64,000 bases of DNA from JALZKA01 sp963786495 (GTDB taxonomy: Bacteria; Actinomycetota; Thermoleophilia; Solirubrobacterales; 70-9): contig CAWAZL010000002.1 in assembly GCA_963786495.1 (NCBI GenBank), positions 620,001 through 684,000 of the forward strand. Reading direction: 5' to 3'. Below are positions 18,694 through 27,627 of the stretch, one piece after another (within the stretch, counting starts at the first letter, position 1; each line of letters opens with the position of its first letter). The position numbers and the translations under genes are program-made. Below the pieces are notes generated by a model, which made no database searches, was not told the origin of the DNA, and worked only from the letters and a program-made list of their open reading frames with translations.

Positions 18694-19902
18694 TCAGCCA
18701 GAGAGCTGCGCCGAGGCCTGACGTCCCAAGCCGGCCTCCGAGTCCGCACGGACAGAGCATTTGTAGTGCGTTCCGCGCTCGAGTCCCGAGACCCTCAGCG
18801 GTGACGTCCGGGAATCCGCCGTCGCGGTCGGCCCGCGCGGGGGTCTGCACCGAGCCTGGTATCCGGCGATCTTCGAGCCTCGGGCCTCGGCCGTCTCGAA
18901 TACGAGCCTGCCGCGCGTTGCCGAGGTCCGGCTGGCTTCGAGCGCTCGGGGCGCCGACGGGGTGATCCTTCCGCGTCCGATCTTCACGTTTCGCTGCGAG
19001 AAGGTCACGCCCGAGATCTCGACTCTCATCGCACCCCCTCCTACGGCTTGGGTGACGACTGCCGTGCCCCCTCCAGTGCCACTTGTGGCGAGTCCCGCCG
19101 AGGTCAGGGTCGCAGGATCATCGATTTCGTAGACGGCCTTCAGGAAGGCATTTGGTATCCGCACCTCGGCGCGGCCCTCGAACACAGTCGTGCCGTCCCC
19201 GAGAAAATGGTGACTCGCCAGGGGTACGCGCAGTTGGCTCGCCCCCGTTGCCGGATCGCCGACGATCTCCGGTGGAACACTCGTCAGCGCCACATTGGTC
19301 GCGAAGTCCATTCCGTCGAACGCCAGCCGCTGAGGGACATCGTCCCAGCTCCCGTAATCGGTCACCTGACCTGCCAGGTACGCAGCGAACTCGTGCTCTG
19401 GGACGTCCGGGCATGTCCAGGGTGAGCTGCTCTGGTCGCAATCCGAGTTGTTGGCTGCGTAGACGGGGCTGCTTCTGATCTCGATCGAGTGATTGCCGGC
19501 CGTTTCCGTTCGGACAACACCTGCCTCGCCGCCTCGCACGAACGAGACACGAGGAGGCACTGCGCCGGTGCTCCATTCGATTGCCCAATCCTGAGCCAGC
19601 GCACCGGAGCCGAGGTCGGCTCCGGTCGCACGGTCCTCGACGCTCCAAAGAAACTCCGTCGAGCCCCCGCTTGCGACGGGCGAGGTATCGATCAGATACT
19701 GGGGATGAGTGGGCCCGACTGGCAGCCCGTCCACCGTCGCTGCGTTCACGCACGGGGGCAATGAGCCGGTGGCGCACCACCGCTCCGCTGCCGGTGCCGG
19801 CGGTGCTGCCCCAAACACAGCGCCCAGCGGCAGCACGATTGCGAAGCACCGGGCCAGGCGAGTTGGGCCGTGCGCCCGCTGGGTATCGAGGCGAGCCAAC
19901 AC
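18694..19902 (-). CDS. Secreted protein with C-terminal fibronectin type III-like domain
   Basis: About 402 residues. An N-terminal hydrophobic stretch (CFAIVLPLGAVFGAAPPAPAAE) is a signal peptide. The middle is unrecognised but beta-rich with cysteines in pairs (WCATGSLPPC, DCDQSSSPWTC). The last 85 residues read like a fibronectin III domain (SAPRALEASRTSATRGRLVF, GYQARCRPPRG, LERGTHYKCSVRADSEAGLG). I use the GTG at 19902, just past the neighbour's stop, because the longer frame to 19944 overlaps that gene. Probably an extracellular binding protein. Confidence 0.7.
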   Translation of the reverse strand: MLARLDTQRAHGPTRLARCFAIVLPLGAVFGAAPPAPAAERWCATGSLPPCVNAATVDGLPVGPTHPQYLIDTSPVASGGSTEFLWSVEDRATGADLGSGALAQDWAIEWSTGAVPPRVSFVRGGEAGVVRTETAGNHSIEIRSSPVYAANNSDCDQSSSPWTCPDVPEHEFAAYLAGQVTDYGSWDDVPQRLAFDGMDFATNVALTSVPPEIVGDPATGASQLRVPLASHHFLGDGTTVFEGRAEVRIPNAFLKAVYEIDDPATLTSAGLATSGTGGGTAVVTQAVGGGAMRVEISGVTFSQRNVKIGRGRITPSAPRALEASRTSATRGRLVFETAEARGSKIAGYQARCRPPRGPTATADSRTSPLRVSGLERGTHYKCSVRADSEAGLGRQASAQLSG

Positions 19903-19906
19903 GCTT

Positions 19907-21484
19907 CTACTCGAACATGCAGATGGGGTAGATCGTCGCCCCACCGGACGGAGTCCCCGATCGAGGAGAGGTTGTCAGTTCGACGATGTCCGGTTTGTTC
20001 GAGGCCGGGCCGCTTTCGACCGCCGGCAATGGCAGGACGCTTCTGAGTGCCATCTGCGTCGGGTCGTCGACACCTGCACCCGCCCCGGTGAGGCGGCCGT
20101 CGCCGCGGCACTCTGCGTAATCCTTGAGACCGTCGGCGGTGTTGACGTAGATAGGTCTCGCGAAAATCTTTGGCGCGTCAAAGCGGCTGATGCAGACTGC
20201 GTAGACGGTGCCGGTCTGGCTGCCGCCCTGGATGTTGGCCTTCCATCCTGTCGGCCGTCGGCCGAGATCAAGCGTGGGCTCGCTGCGAGCGATGACTTCA
20301 GATGCCGGGTCGTCAACGCCGACACCGCCGCTGGCGGCGAGGTCTATTCCGGGGCATGAAACCTCGAATTGGCCCGCGCCATACGCGGTTACCACGGAGA
20401 TGCCAGGGACCGGTACGGTGCAGATGGTCGTGACCGCCACCCCACCGGCGCCGGCGCGAGCCTTCCACGCGTTCGGATGCGAACCGGGGTTGAGGGTGAC
20501 AGGCTCGCTACGGGTCAGAAAGCTTGGGTCGTACGAGCGAGCGCCGCCGCCGATCGCTGTGCCCTTCCCACACGACAGTTGGTGATCGCCGGCGGTACCA
20601 AAGTAGTTGTAGTTGAGGTCGAGCGGCAAGGGCGCGTCGGGGTACTCCGCCAGGTTGCAGATGGCATAGGCCGAGACACCTGCCGGGTGCTGCCGCCCCC
20701 TTGAAACCGCAGTGAATCCGTATGGATGTGGATCCGAACCGCCCAAGGACCCGTTCGCGCCCATGCTTGCCAGCCACGCCTTCGAGGGAGAGTCGACGCC
20801 GCCGCCACCACCGACGACCTGCTTGCCGTCGGGACAGGTGGCGGTTGCGAATGCGATCGGGTCCTTTTGCTCGATGGGGGCGGTGTCATAGTCGCTGACG
20901 ACGCGCAGGCGCGGAGCTTCGCTGCGCGGGACGCAGATGGCATAGGCGGTCCCCGACCTACTTCCTCCCTGGATGTTCGCCTTCCATCCGACAGGACGAT
21001 TCTGATTTTCGGAAATGGGCTCCGAGCGTGCGACGAAGCCCACTGACGGCTTGTCGACGCCGACCCCGCCTCCAATCGCCGACATCGATCCGGGGCACGA
21101 GACACGGAATTCCTTCTCCCCGTGCTTAGTGAGTACCTGCACGCCCGGTAGCTCGTACTCGGATACACAGATCGCTTCGGTCAGCTCAGGGCCTTCGATG
21201 GTGTCGTACGGTGGGTTGCCCCCGAGCCGCTTCCAGCCGACTGGAAGACCGTTCTGGATGATCGGCTCGCTCCTGCGGATCATCCCGCCACGGGCTGATC
21301 CGCCAGTCGCGATCTCAAATGGTGGGCAGAAGGTTTTCGCGGTGCCCTGGGCGGGACCGGGGCTGTCGATGAACAGATGCGGGTCGACGAACGATCCAGC
21401 GTTCGCCGCGGCAGCTGGCAGAAAAAGCGCGATGAAGGCGACCACCAGGCTCCGGGCAAGTTTTTCTGCAGATCTCGAGTTCAT
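19907..21484 (-). CDS. Secreted protein with six Cys/GGG repeats
   Basis: A 525-residue protein with a signal peptide (LARSLVVAFIALFLPAAAANA). The mature region is six tandem units of about 70-85 residues, each starting near (S/T)CP, then a GGG/GGx turn with VGVD-P, then ARSEP, a PxGWKA strand and closing YA(I/V)C. Each unit has two cysteines, presumably an internal disulfide. Units 2 and 5 are most alike (both contain GWKANIQGGS). Three shorter relatives lie nearby at 21544, 22503 and 31306. No known domain is recognised; a surface adhesion or binding role is a guess. Its 48-base leader is shared with the next gene. Confidence 0.75.
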   Translation of the reverse strand: MNSRSAEKLARSLVVAFIALFLPAAAANAGSFVDPHLFIDSPGPAQGTAKTFCPPFEIATGGSARGGMIRRSEPIIQNGLPVGWKRLGGNPPYDTIEGPELTEAICVSEYELPGVQVLTKHGEKEFRVSCPGSMSAIGGGVGVDKPSVGFVARSEPISENQNRPVGWKANIQGGSRSGTAYAICVPRSEAPRLRVVSDYDTAPIEQKDPIAFATATCPDGKQVVGGGGGVDSPSKAWLASMGANGSLGGSDPHPYGFTAVSRGRQHPAGVSAYAICNLAEYPDAPLPLDLNYNYFGTAGDHQLSCGKGTAIGGGARSYDPSFLTRSEPVTLNPGSHPNAWKARAGAGGVAVTTICTVPVPGISVVTAYGAGQFEVSCPGIDLAASGGVGVDDPASEVIARSEPTLDLGRRPTGWKANIQGGSQTGTVYAVCISRFDAPKIFARPIYVNTADGLKDYAECRGDGRLTGAGAGVDDPTQMALRSVLPLPAVESGPASNKPDIVELTTSPRSGTPSGGATIYPICMFE

Positions 21485-21532
21485 GGGCGCAACCTAGGCC
21501 GCAGCTCACGCAGATTCGACCGTGCTGGCACT
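21485..21532 (-). repeat. Leader block, copy 1 (upstream of the six-repeat protein)
   Basis: The 48 bases directly upstream of the ATG at 21484 match the 48 bases upstream of the ATG at 22452 at 43 of 48 positions, counted by eye. It includes the conserved core GAGCTGCGGCCTAG on the minus strand. It is either a retained promoter/leader after gene duplication or a shared regulatory element. Confidence 0.7.
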
Positions 21533-21543
21533 GGTTCGTCGAT

Positions 21544-22452
21544 TCAATCCTCGAGACAAGTCACGTACGAGGTGACCGGCAGGTTCGCCAGGTCGCCGCT
21601 CACGTAATCGACGTAGCTGAGCCATGCGTCGCCAGTAACGCCGTCAGGGTCGTTTCCGTCGGTTGGATATGCGCTAACCGGATAAGCCGTAGAGAACCCC
21701 AACGGATGCGAGGCCCCTCCGGCGAGGACAATCTCCCCCGGCTTGCACTCCACGTCGGAATAGCCCTTGGTCCCCTTCGCCACGTCTCTGACTGCGCTTC
21801 GGTACGAAAGCCGGCGAGCGAGCTCTCCCTTGGCACAAGTCGCGGTGACCTCGAACTTGAAAACGTTCGGTCCGGAGTTGTCCATATACACGCGCCAGCT
21901 GTCGGGACGGCTGCCGGTGCCAGGAAGTGTCGAATTGATCAGCGTGTGACCACTCGTGCCTCCACTGCCTACCCCTCCTCCGATCACCTTGGACCGTCCA
22001 GGGCACTCGGCCTCGGCAAAGCCTTGGTCACCCGCGCTCGCACTCCCCTTCTCGACCGCGTATGCAACATCGCGAGCGAGGTTTCCCTTGACACAGACCG
22101 CAAAGGCGCTCACCTGCTCTCCGTCAGACCCGTTGAAGTTCGCGTATTCGGCGCCCCAATCGTCATCGGGCTTGCGGTCACCATCAAGTCCATTACTGGG
22201 GCCAGACTGAACCGAGCGAACGACGGCCGCAAAGCTGGCGGATGAGCGAACGCCACCACCGACCAGCTTCGAATCTTTGGGGCATTGTGCGTGCAGGACG
22301 CCGATCTGGCCCTGAAGCAGCTGGCCATCGTCCGTCTTGTAAATCACCTTCGCCTGAGCTGTCGGCGCCGCGACGAAAGCGCACCCCGCGATGGCCAGAA
22401 GCGAAGTGACCACCAGGGTCCGGGCGAGTGCTACCGCAGATATCGAGTTCAT
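21544..22452 (-). CDS. Secreted protein with three Cys/GGG repeats
   Basis: A 302-residue paralogue of the neighbouring six-repeat protein. The N-terminus (ALARTLVVTSLLAIAGCAFV then APTAQA) is a signal peptide; LLAIAGC could also be read as a lipobox. Three units follow: AQCP...VGGGV...FAVC, AECP...IGGGV...TATC and VECK...LAGGA...YVTC, each with a Trp strand (DDDWGAEY, PDSWRVYM, DAWLSYVDYV). It is closest to the protein at 31306, with near-identical unit boundaries such as VAKGT and SYVDYV. Function unknown; probably cell-surface or secreted. Confidence 0.75.
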   Translation of the reverse strand: MNSISAVALARTLVVTSLLAIAGCAFVAAPTAQAKVIYKTDDGQLLQGQIGVLHAQCPKDSKLVGGGVRSSASFAAVVRSVQSGPSNGLDGDRKPDDDWGAEYANFNGSDGEQVSAFAVCVKGNLARDVAYAVEKGSASAGDQGFAEAECPGRSKVIGGGVGSGGTSGHTLINSTLPGTGSRPDSWRVYMDNSGPNVFKFEVTATCAKGELARRLSYRSAVRDVAKGTKGYSDVECKPGEIVLAGGASHPLGFSTAYPVSAYPTDGNDPDGVTGDAWLSYVDYVSGDLANLPVTSYVTCLED

Positions 22453-22500
22453 GGGCGCAAGCTAGGCCGCAGCTCACGTCGATTCGGCCGTGGTGGCACT
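22453..22500 (-). repeat. Leader block, copy 2 (upstream of the three-repeat protein)
   Basis: Second copy of the 48-base leader described at 21485, at the same distance from its start codon. The conservation ends at about the same point in both copies. Confidence 0.7.
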
Positions 22501-22502
22501 GA

Positions 22503-23438
22503 TCACGTCGCGCAAACAGAGTGGGCGCGGAACTTGACGTCTCCCCCGCCGATGCTGTCGACAGACCCGGCCCAGAGGCTCTCGTCAAAGCGAGCCGTCC
22601 CATGAACATTCGAGAGCACCGCCCTGACATCGATGCCTCCCGAGATGAGGGTCCCGCCAGGGCAGCCGGCGAAAGCGACACCTTGCGATTGGGAGGTTGC
22701 GGTTGCCTTCGCAACGCGATACTCGAGGCGGCGCCCCCACCTACCCTTCGCGCAGATCGCATGAACGGTCATGGTCCCCGCCTCGTGGCCGAAGTTGCGG
22801 ATGGTCCCTACCCACAACCGGCCGTCAGGGGATGGGTGGGTGGCCTTGAGCTCCATGGTCCCCCACCCAGCCGAGTTGGCCACGCCACCTCCGGTCGCGC
22901 GGAATCCCGCCGGGCATTCCGCCTTCACGGTCAAGACCGTCTCGGCCTTGATTTTCGTTTCGACCCGCGGGTATTCAAGGTTTTTGGCAACGCGGCCACC
23001 GATGCAGGTCGCAGTTGTGGTGGCACTCACAGGGCTCGTCGCGTCGACGTAGCCCAGCCACGCGTCGTCGCTCTTGCCGTCCGGGTCCGAACCGTCCGCT
23101 GGGTGGGTTGCATTTACCCACCCCGTGTCCGAACCCGTCGCCATCGCTACGCCGCCGCCCAAGACCCGCTCATTGCCCAGGCATTCCACCCGAACCTCCC
23201 CCTGAGTCCCGTCAGCGACCGAGCTCACGGCTGCCTCGAAGGAGAGCGCACTGCCCTGGGCGGGAAACGCATGCACACAAAGCAGCGCGACGAAGGTGGC
23301 CAGTGTGCCATTGCGACGAGGTCTCCGGATGGATCGGTGGAGGTCCGGATGGCGGTGGGTGTGATGGCTCGATTGCACGTAAACATCCTCCCCGGCGGAA
23401 GGTGATCCGACCTCAGTGTTGACACGCAACCGAGTCAC
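22503..23438 (-). CDS. Secreted protein with three Cys/GGG repeats (third paralogue)
   Basis: About 311 residues, the start being uncertain within the first 30 codons. The hydrophobic segment TLATFVALLCVHAFPAQGSA is the signal peptide. Three units follow: VECLGNERVLGGGVAM...TATC, AECPAGFRATGGGVAN...HAIC and AGCPGGTLISGGIDV...HSVC, with Trp strands DAWLGYVDA, RLWVGTI and SLWAGSV. The sequence ATHPADGSDPDGKSDDAW parallels TYPADGSD in the protein at 31306, confirming one family. It does not carry the duplicated leader. Function unknown. Confidence 0.7.
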   Translation of the reverse strand: MTRLRVNTEVGSPSAGEDVYVQSSHHTHRHPDLHRSIRRPRRNGTLATFVALLCVHAFPAQGSALSFEAAVSSVADGTQGEVRVECLGNERVLGGGVAMATGSDTGWVNATHPADGSDPDGKSDDAWLGYVDATSPVSATTTATCIGGRVAKNLEYPRVETKIKAETVLTVKAECPAGFRATGGGVANSAGWGTMELKATHPSPDGRLWVGTIRNFGHEAGTMTVHAICAKGRWGRRLEYRVAKATATSQSQGVAFAGCPGGTLISGGIDVRAVLSNVHGTARFDESLWAGSVDSIGGGDVKFRAHSVCAT

Positions 23439-23440
23439 GT

Positions 23441-24070
23441 CTAGAGCGGGATCACGCCGGTCACGACTCTTTTCCCGCCTAAGATCGACTCAATTCTGAC
23501 TTCGCCGCCGATGCCGCCGATCTGATCGCTCATCGCCTGCAGAAGACTCGAGGGGCGACCTCCCCGAAGCTCTGCGCTTTCGCTCCGGACGTGGAATTCG
23601 AGCGAACGGCCGGCTTCGCGCACCCCGATCGATGCGGGACCTGCATCTCTCGTCATAGCGATGTCCTTCAGGGCGTACAGACATGCGAAGTAGACGGCGG
23701 CTTCGACTTCGGCGGAGTAGCGACCGATGGTGCCCGTGTCGACTGACAGCGCGATTGGCACTCGCGCTACAAGTGTGGGTAGGGCGCCGCGAAGCCCGTC
23801 GTGAATCAAAGTTGCCGGGTACACCCTTCGCGCGAGATCACGAAGCCAGGCGGCGACCTCGCGGAGGTCCGAGCGACAATCCTGAGCAAGCGTCGCTGTC
23901 GAGGGTGATCCGCTCAGCTTCCGTTCGAGTTCGGATAGCCGCAGGCTGGCAAGGGAAAGGTTCTGTTGCGCAACGTCGAGATCGCATTCGATCTCGCGCC
24001 GATCCTGATTGAACCTGGCCACGAGGCGCGCGCGCGAATCCTGAAGTTGCTGTTCACGTGTTTCGCTCAC
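23441..24070 (-). CDS. Soluble, degenerate NarL-type histidine-kinase-like protein (pseudokinase)
   Basis: A 209-residue protein matching the C-terminal half of the two histidine kinases at 35884 and 37443, with no membrane or HAMP part. The dimerisation helix reads ECDLDVAQQNLSL where the kinases have ERDLHDGAQQNLI, so the phospho-accepting His is Asp32. The N-box is LYALKDIAMTR instead of LEALQNASKHA, and the ATP-binding G1 motif DDGVGF is replaced by SESAEL. Family-like parts remain: ARRVYPATLIHDGLRGAL and EVEAAVYFACLYAL. It cannot be a normal kinase; it may act as a binding partner or scaffold. Divergent from the LAL regulator at 24137. Confidence 0.75.
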   Translation of the reverse strand: MSETREQQLQDSRARLVARFNQDRREIECDLDVAQQNLSLASLRLSELERKLSGSPSTATLAQDCRSDLREVAAWLRDLARRVYPATLIHDGLRGALPTLVARVPIALSVDTGTIGRYSAEVEAAVYFACLYALKDIAMTRDAGPASIGVREAGRSLEFHVRSESAELRGGRPSSLLQAMSDQIGGIGGEVRIESILGGKRVVTGVIPL

Positions 24071-24136
24071 CGCCCGATCGTTTCGAAGGACGCAGTCGTC
24101 CGCAATGGGGTCGAGCCCTACAATTTCGTCCCGGGG

Positions 24137-26968
24137 ATGCGCGGGACAACCGCCGATTCAATTATCGAGCGCGATCTGCAAAAGGACGCGCTCGCCGGCA
24201 CGCTTGACGCTGCCGCCGCGGGCTCCGGGAGCGCGGTGGTCTTGAGCGGGCCGGCCGGGATCGGAAAAACCGTGCTTCTGGATCACGCCCTGGCAGCCGC
24301 GGAGGACCTCGGATTTGAGATCGCGGTGGCTCGGCCTGTCAGCCTCGAGCGCGATCTGGCCTTCGGCGTCGTCCGCCAACTCCTCGGAGGCAAGCTCGAA
24401 GCGTTGAGCGGCTCCGCTCGCGACGAAGTTCTTTGCGACGGCGGCGAGCTCGCGCTGCCCGCTTTGGGAGGTACGCACTTCGATCGACTTGACGAGGTGG
24501 ACCCTCTCGGAACCGTCCTGCATGGCCTGCATCGTCTCTGCTCCAATTTTGCGGCCAAGCGACCGTTCCTGCTCGTCATAGACGATGCCCATTGGGCCGA
24601 CTGGCCCTCCTTCAGGTTTCTCACTTACCTGGCGCGGCGGATCGAGAACGAACCTCTTGCGGTGCTCGCCGCCCTTCGTCCGACCGAAACCGACCCGCCT
24701 CAAAAGGCCGTCGACGAATTGACGAAGGGGCCAGCGACCGTGCTGCCGCTGACCGAGCTTTCGGACGAGGCTGTCGCCGTCCTCGTAGCTCGCGAGTTTC
24801 CAAGCGCCGACCCGTCGTTCATTCGGGCATGCGCCGCCGCCAGTGGAGCCAACCCGTTTTACCTCGGAGAGATTCTGAGCGCTGCTCGCCAGCGCGGCCT
24901 CACCGCCGGGGCAGAGGCAGCAGCCGAAGTCGAGAACCTCTCGACGGAGGCGGTTCGCGAGGAAATTCTGCGCCGAATCCAGCGCCTCGGCTCCGAGCCG
25001 CAAAGCTTCGCGGAGGCAGCCGCGCTCTTTCCTGCCGGCGCAAGGAGACGACAGGTAGCGGCGATCTGTGGCCTCGCGCCCGGCAAAGCCGCGAGCGCCA
25101 GCGACGCGCTCGTCAGGGCCGGCGTCCTGGAGGAAGGGGAGCTACTCGAGTTTCGCCACCCGATTCTCCGCACGACAATTCACGACAGCGTCTCATCCGC
25201 GCATCGAGCCGACATGCATCGCAACGCCGCATCGCTCCTGATCTCCGAGCACGGACGCCCGCAGGAGATCGTGTTTCATCTTCTGAACGCGGAGCCTGCG
25301 GCAGATCCCGAGAGCGCACGCGTTCTTTCCGAGGCAGCCCGTGGAGCTCTGATGGCAGGGGCCTTCGACGAAGCGATCGCGTACGCGAATCGGGCGCTGG
25401 CGGAGCCTCCGGCTCCCGATGACCGCGCGAAAGTGCTCCGTGACATTGGCGTGGCAGAAGGGCATTTGGGGGCGCCGGGCGCCGTCGAACGCCTGCGCAG
25501 CGCCGCCGATGCGGCCTCGACTACCCGGCTACGCGCCGAAATCTTGAGACAGCTCGGGTGGGCCCTCCTGACGGCGGGTCGATTCACAGGCGTGGAGCAG
25601 GTGCTCGATGAAGCCCGTGAAAGTCTTGGCGAAGGAGACCGATCGCTGGCCCTCGAGATCGACGCCGACTTGATCGCTGCCGCGCAGATGGCGATGTTGC
25701 CGGCCGATCTCGTCCCGGCCAAGCTCGATCGGTGGCGCGCGACCGAACTTGCGGGACGTACCCGCGGCGAACGCTGCCTTTTGTCTGTGCGTGCCTTCGA
25801 AGCCGTCAGGCGCAACGAGGGCGCGGACCTGGCGCGAGACCTCGCTCTTCGGGCCAATCCTCCGGGCGGCGAGCAGGCCGATCTCAGCACCGCGCTGCCT
25901 TTGTACCTCGGCGTCCTGACCCTGATCTACACGGACGCGTACACCGACGCGCGCCGTGCGCTCGATGACAGCGGCGAGCGTTTTGCCTCCCCGCGGGCGG
26001 TCGCCGTGCGCGGAATCCTCGAGGCATGCCTCGAAGTCCACGCCGGTGACCTGACTGAGGCCATTGCAACTTGCCAGCGCGTGCGGGCAATCGACGGGTC
26101 ACACGCGTTAACAACCTCCCCTCTCGCCACCGTCTGGATGGCTCAAGCGCTGGTTTTGGCCGGCCGCGCAGACGAGGCGCACGCCTGCCTGACGGAGGTT
26201 GGATTGATGGGAGCCCCGGCGGAGGAGGTCCCGTTCGAGCAACCGCTTTACGTGCGTGCCCTCATCCACCTCGACCAAGACCGGCCGGAGGAGGCACTGG
26301 CTGACGCTACGGCGTGCGGCGCCAAGCTGGCCGAGCGCCGCTCGGTCAGTCCGGCTGTCCTTGGCTGGCGATCATTGGCAGCCCTGGCCTGCTCGGCACT
26401 CGGTCGCGAGGCCGAGGCGCAGCGGTGGGCTTCAGAGGAGGTCTCACTCGCGAGGACGTTTGGCGCTGCGAAGACTCTCGGGTCAGCGCTTCGCGTCGCC
26501 GGACTAGTTGCAACGCCTGGTGATCAGCTCGGCCTGCTCGAGGAGGCGTCGGAGGTGCTCGAGGATTCCCCGGCCCAACTTGATAGGGCCTTCGCACTTA
26601 TCGAATTGGGTGCCGCCCGCCGAAGGCACGGACGGCGTGCCGACTCGCGCGGGCCGCTGACGGCGGGTCTCGAGCTAGCCATGATGCTCGGCGCAGACGG
26701 GGCGAGCGAGAGGGCCCGTTCCGAGATCCTCGCCGCCGGTGGGCGGCCGCGGCGCGAGGCGCTGCGTGGGGTCGACGCCCTTACCGAGGGAGAGAGGCGA
26801 GTGATTCGCCTCGCCGCGCGCGGAAAGACAAACCGCGAGATCGGCCAAGACCTTGTCGTGACCCTGAAGACAGTCGAAATGCACCTGCGAAACGCCTACG
26901 CGAAGCTCGATATCGCTTCGCGACGGGATCTCGACGACGAACTTCGCGCTGCCCTGCAAGACCTTTAG
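24137..26968 (+). CDS. LAL-type (large ATP-binding) LuxR-family transcriptional regulator
   Basis: A 943-residue regulator. Walker A is VVLSGPAGIGKTVLLDHAL, Walker B-like LLVIDDAHWADWPSFRF, followed by AAA/NB-ARC features and a long alpha-helical TPR-like region (400-860). The C-terminus is a LuxR helix-turn-helix (LTEGERRVIRLAARGKTNREIG then KTVEMHLRNAYAKL). Such proteins activate transcription after ligand and ATP binding. The ATG at 24137 begins the typical MRGTTADSIIERDLQKDAL start; the longer frame upstream runs over the divergent pseudokinase gene. It may control the neighbouring secreted proteins. Confidence 0.9.
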   Translation: MRGTTADSIIERDLQKDALAGTLDAAAAGSGSAVVLSGPAGIGKTVLLDHALAAAEDLGFEIAVARPVSLERDLAFGVVRQLLGGKLEALSGSARDEVLCDGGELALPALGGTHFDRLDEVDPLGTVLHGLHRLCSNFAAKRPFLLVIDDAHWADWPSFRFLTYLARRIENEPLAVLAALRPTETDPPQKAVDELTKGPATVLPLTELSDEAVAVLVAREFPSADPSFIRACAAASGANPFYLGEILSAARQRGLTAGAEAAAEVENLSTEAVREEILRRIQRLGSEPQSFAEAAALFPAGARRRQVAAICGLAPGKAASASDALVRAGVLEEGELLEFRHPILRTTIHDSVSSAHRADMHRNAASLLISEHGRPQEIVFHLLNAEPAADPESARVLSEAARGALMAGAFDEAIAYANRALAEPPAPDDRAKVLRDIGVAEGHLGAPGAVERLRSAADAASTTRLRAEILRQLGWALLTAGRFTGVEQVLDEARESLGEGDRSLALEIDADLIAAAQMAMLPADLVPAKLDRWRATELAGRTRGERCLLSVRAFEAVRRNEGADLARDLALRANPPGGEQADLSTALPLYLGVLTLIYTDAYTDARRALDDSGERFASPRAVAVRGILEACLEVHAGDLTEAIATCQRVRAIDGSHALTTSPLATVWMAQALVLAGRADEAHACLTEVGLMGAPAEEVPFEQPLYVRALIHLDQDRPEEALADATACGAKLAERRSVSPAVLGWRSLAALACSALGREAEAQRWASEEVSLARTFGAAKTLGSALRVAGLVATPGDQLGLLEEASEVLEDSPAQLDRAFALIELGAARRRHGRRADSRGPLTAGLELAMMLGADGASERARSEILAAGGRPRREALRGVDALTEGERRVIRLAARGKTNREIGQDLVVTLKTVEMHLRNAYAKLDIASRRDLDDELRAALQDL

Positions 26969-27045
26969 TCGATCGCGGGCCCGCAGATTCCCGTTTGCGC
27001 GCTAGCACTGAGGTTTTTCCCAGGCATGCGCGGTTCGATTATCGG

Positions 27046-27618
27046 ATGGGCGCGCTCCAAGACATCCTCGCCAAGCTCAGGCGCGATCGGATGGCAGAGG
27101 AGGCGAAGGAGGCCGACCGGATCCGTGAGGAACTGCGAAAGCTTCAGGAAGCAAACCAGCAGTCCGCAGCCGAGAACATCGATGCGGCACAGCGAGCGTT
27201 AAGCCCGGGCCACCCTGCGCTCCAGCAACAGCTCGCCGATGCAGCAGAGAGAGCCAAAGGGCACTCGGAAGTCAAGGAGGTCTGGGACATTCCGGCGCCG
27301 GCGCTTGCGCCCCCACCTCCCAAGCCCCCACTCTGGAGGAGCATGCCGGTTCTCGCGGGCCTTGGCATTCTGGCCCTGGCGGGTGGGGTCACTGCGGGGC
27401 TTGCCATAGGCGGTTCTGACTCGAGTGCGGAAACCCGAGCACCCACGGGCAAGGGTGCAGCGCAACAAACCTCAACGGTGACCGTCACCGCCACGGTGAC
27501 CAGCACGGTGACCGAGACGGTCGGCGAAACCGCGGCGCCAACAGAGCCCGTGCCGCCACCTGCCGAACCGCCGGCGGAGGTTCCGCCCGAACCAGAGGCG
27601 CCTCCACACCCTAAATAG
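27046..27618 (+). CDS. Coiled-coil, single-span membrane protein with Thr/Val- and Pro-rich tail
   Basis: About 190 residues. Residues 1-75 are a charged coiled coil (RRDRMAEEAKEADRIREELR). A proline run (PAPPPPKPP-like) precedes one membrane span (MPVLAGLGILALAGGVTAGLAIGG). The outer tail is a Thr/Val string (STVTVTATVTSTVTETVGE) ending in Pro/Glu repeats, so it may cross the cell wall. The ATG at 27046 is chosen because the coiled coil begins there. Nine bases separate it from the next gene, so they are probably co-transcribed. Function unknown. Confidence 0.7.
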   Translation: MGALQDILAKLRRDRMAEEAKEADRIREELRKLQEANQQSAAENIDAAQRALSPGHPALQQQLADAAERAKGHSEVKEVWDIPAPALAPPPPKPPLWRSMPVLAGLGILALAGGVTAGLAIGGSDSSAETRAPTGKGAAQQTSTVTVTATVTSTVTETVGETAAPTEPVPPPAEPPAEVPPEPEAPPHPK

Positions 27619-27627
27619 GGCTCGCGC

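Noticed and set aside
27460..27520. Thr/Val repeat DNA as a tandem repeat element
   Set aside because: It is simply coding for the TVTVTATVTSTV segment of the membrane protein and does not form a regular DNA repeat.
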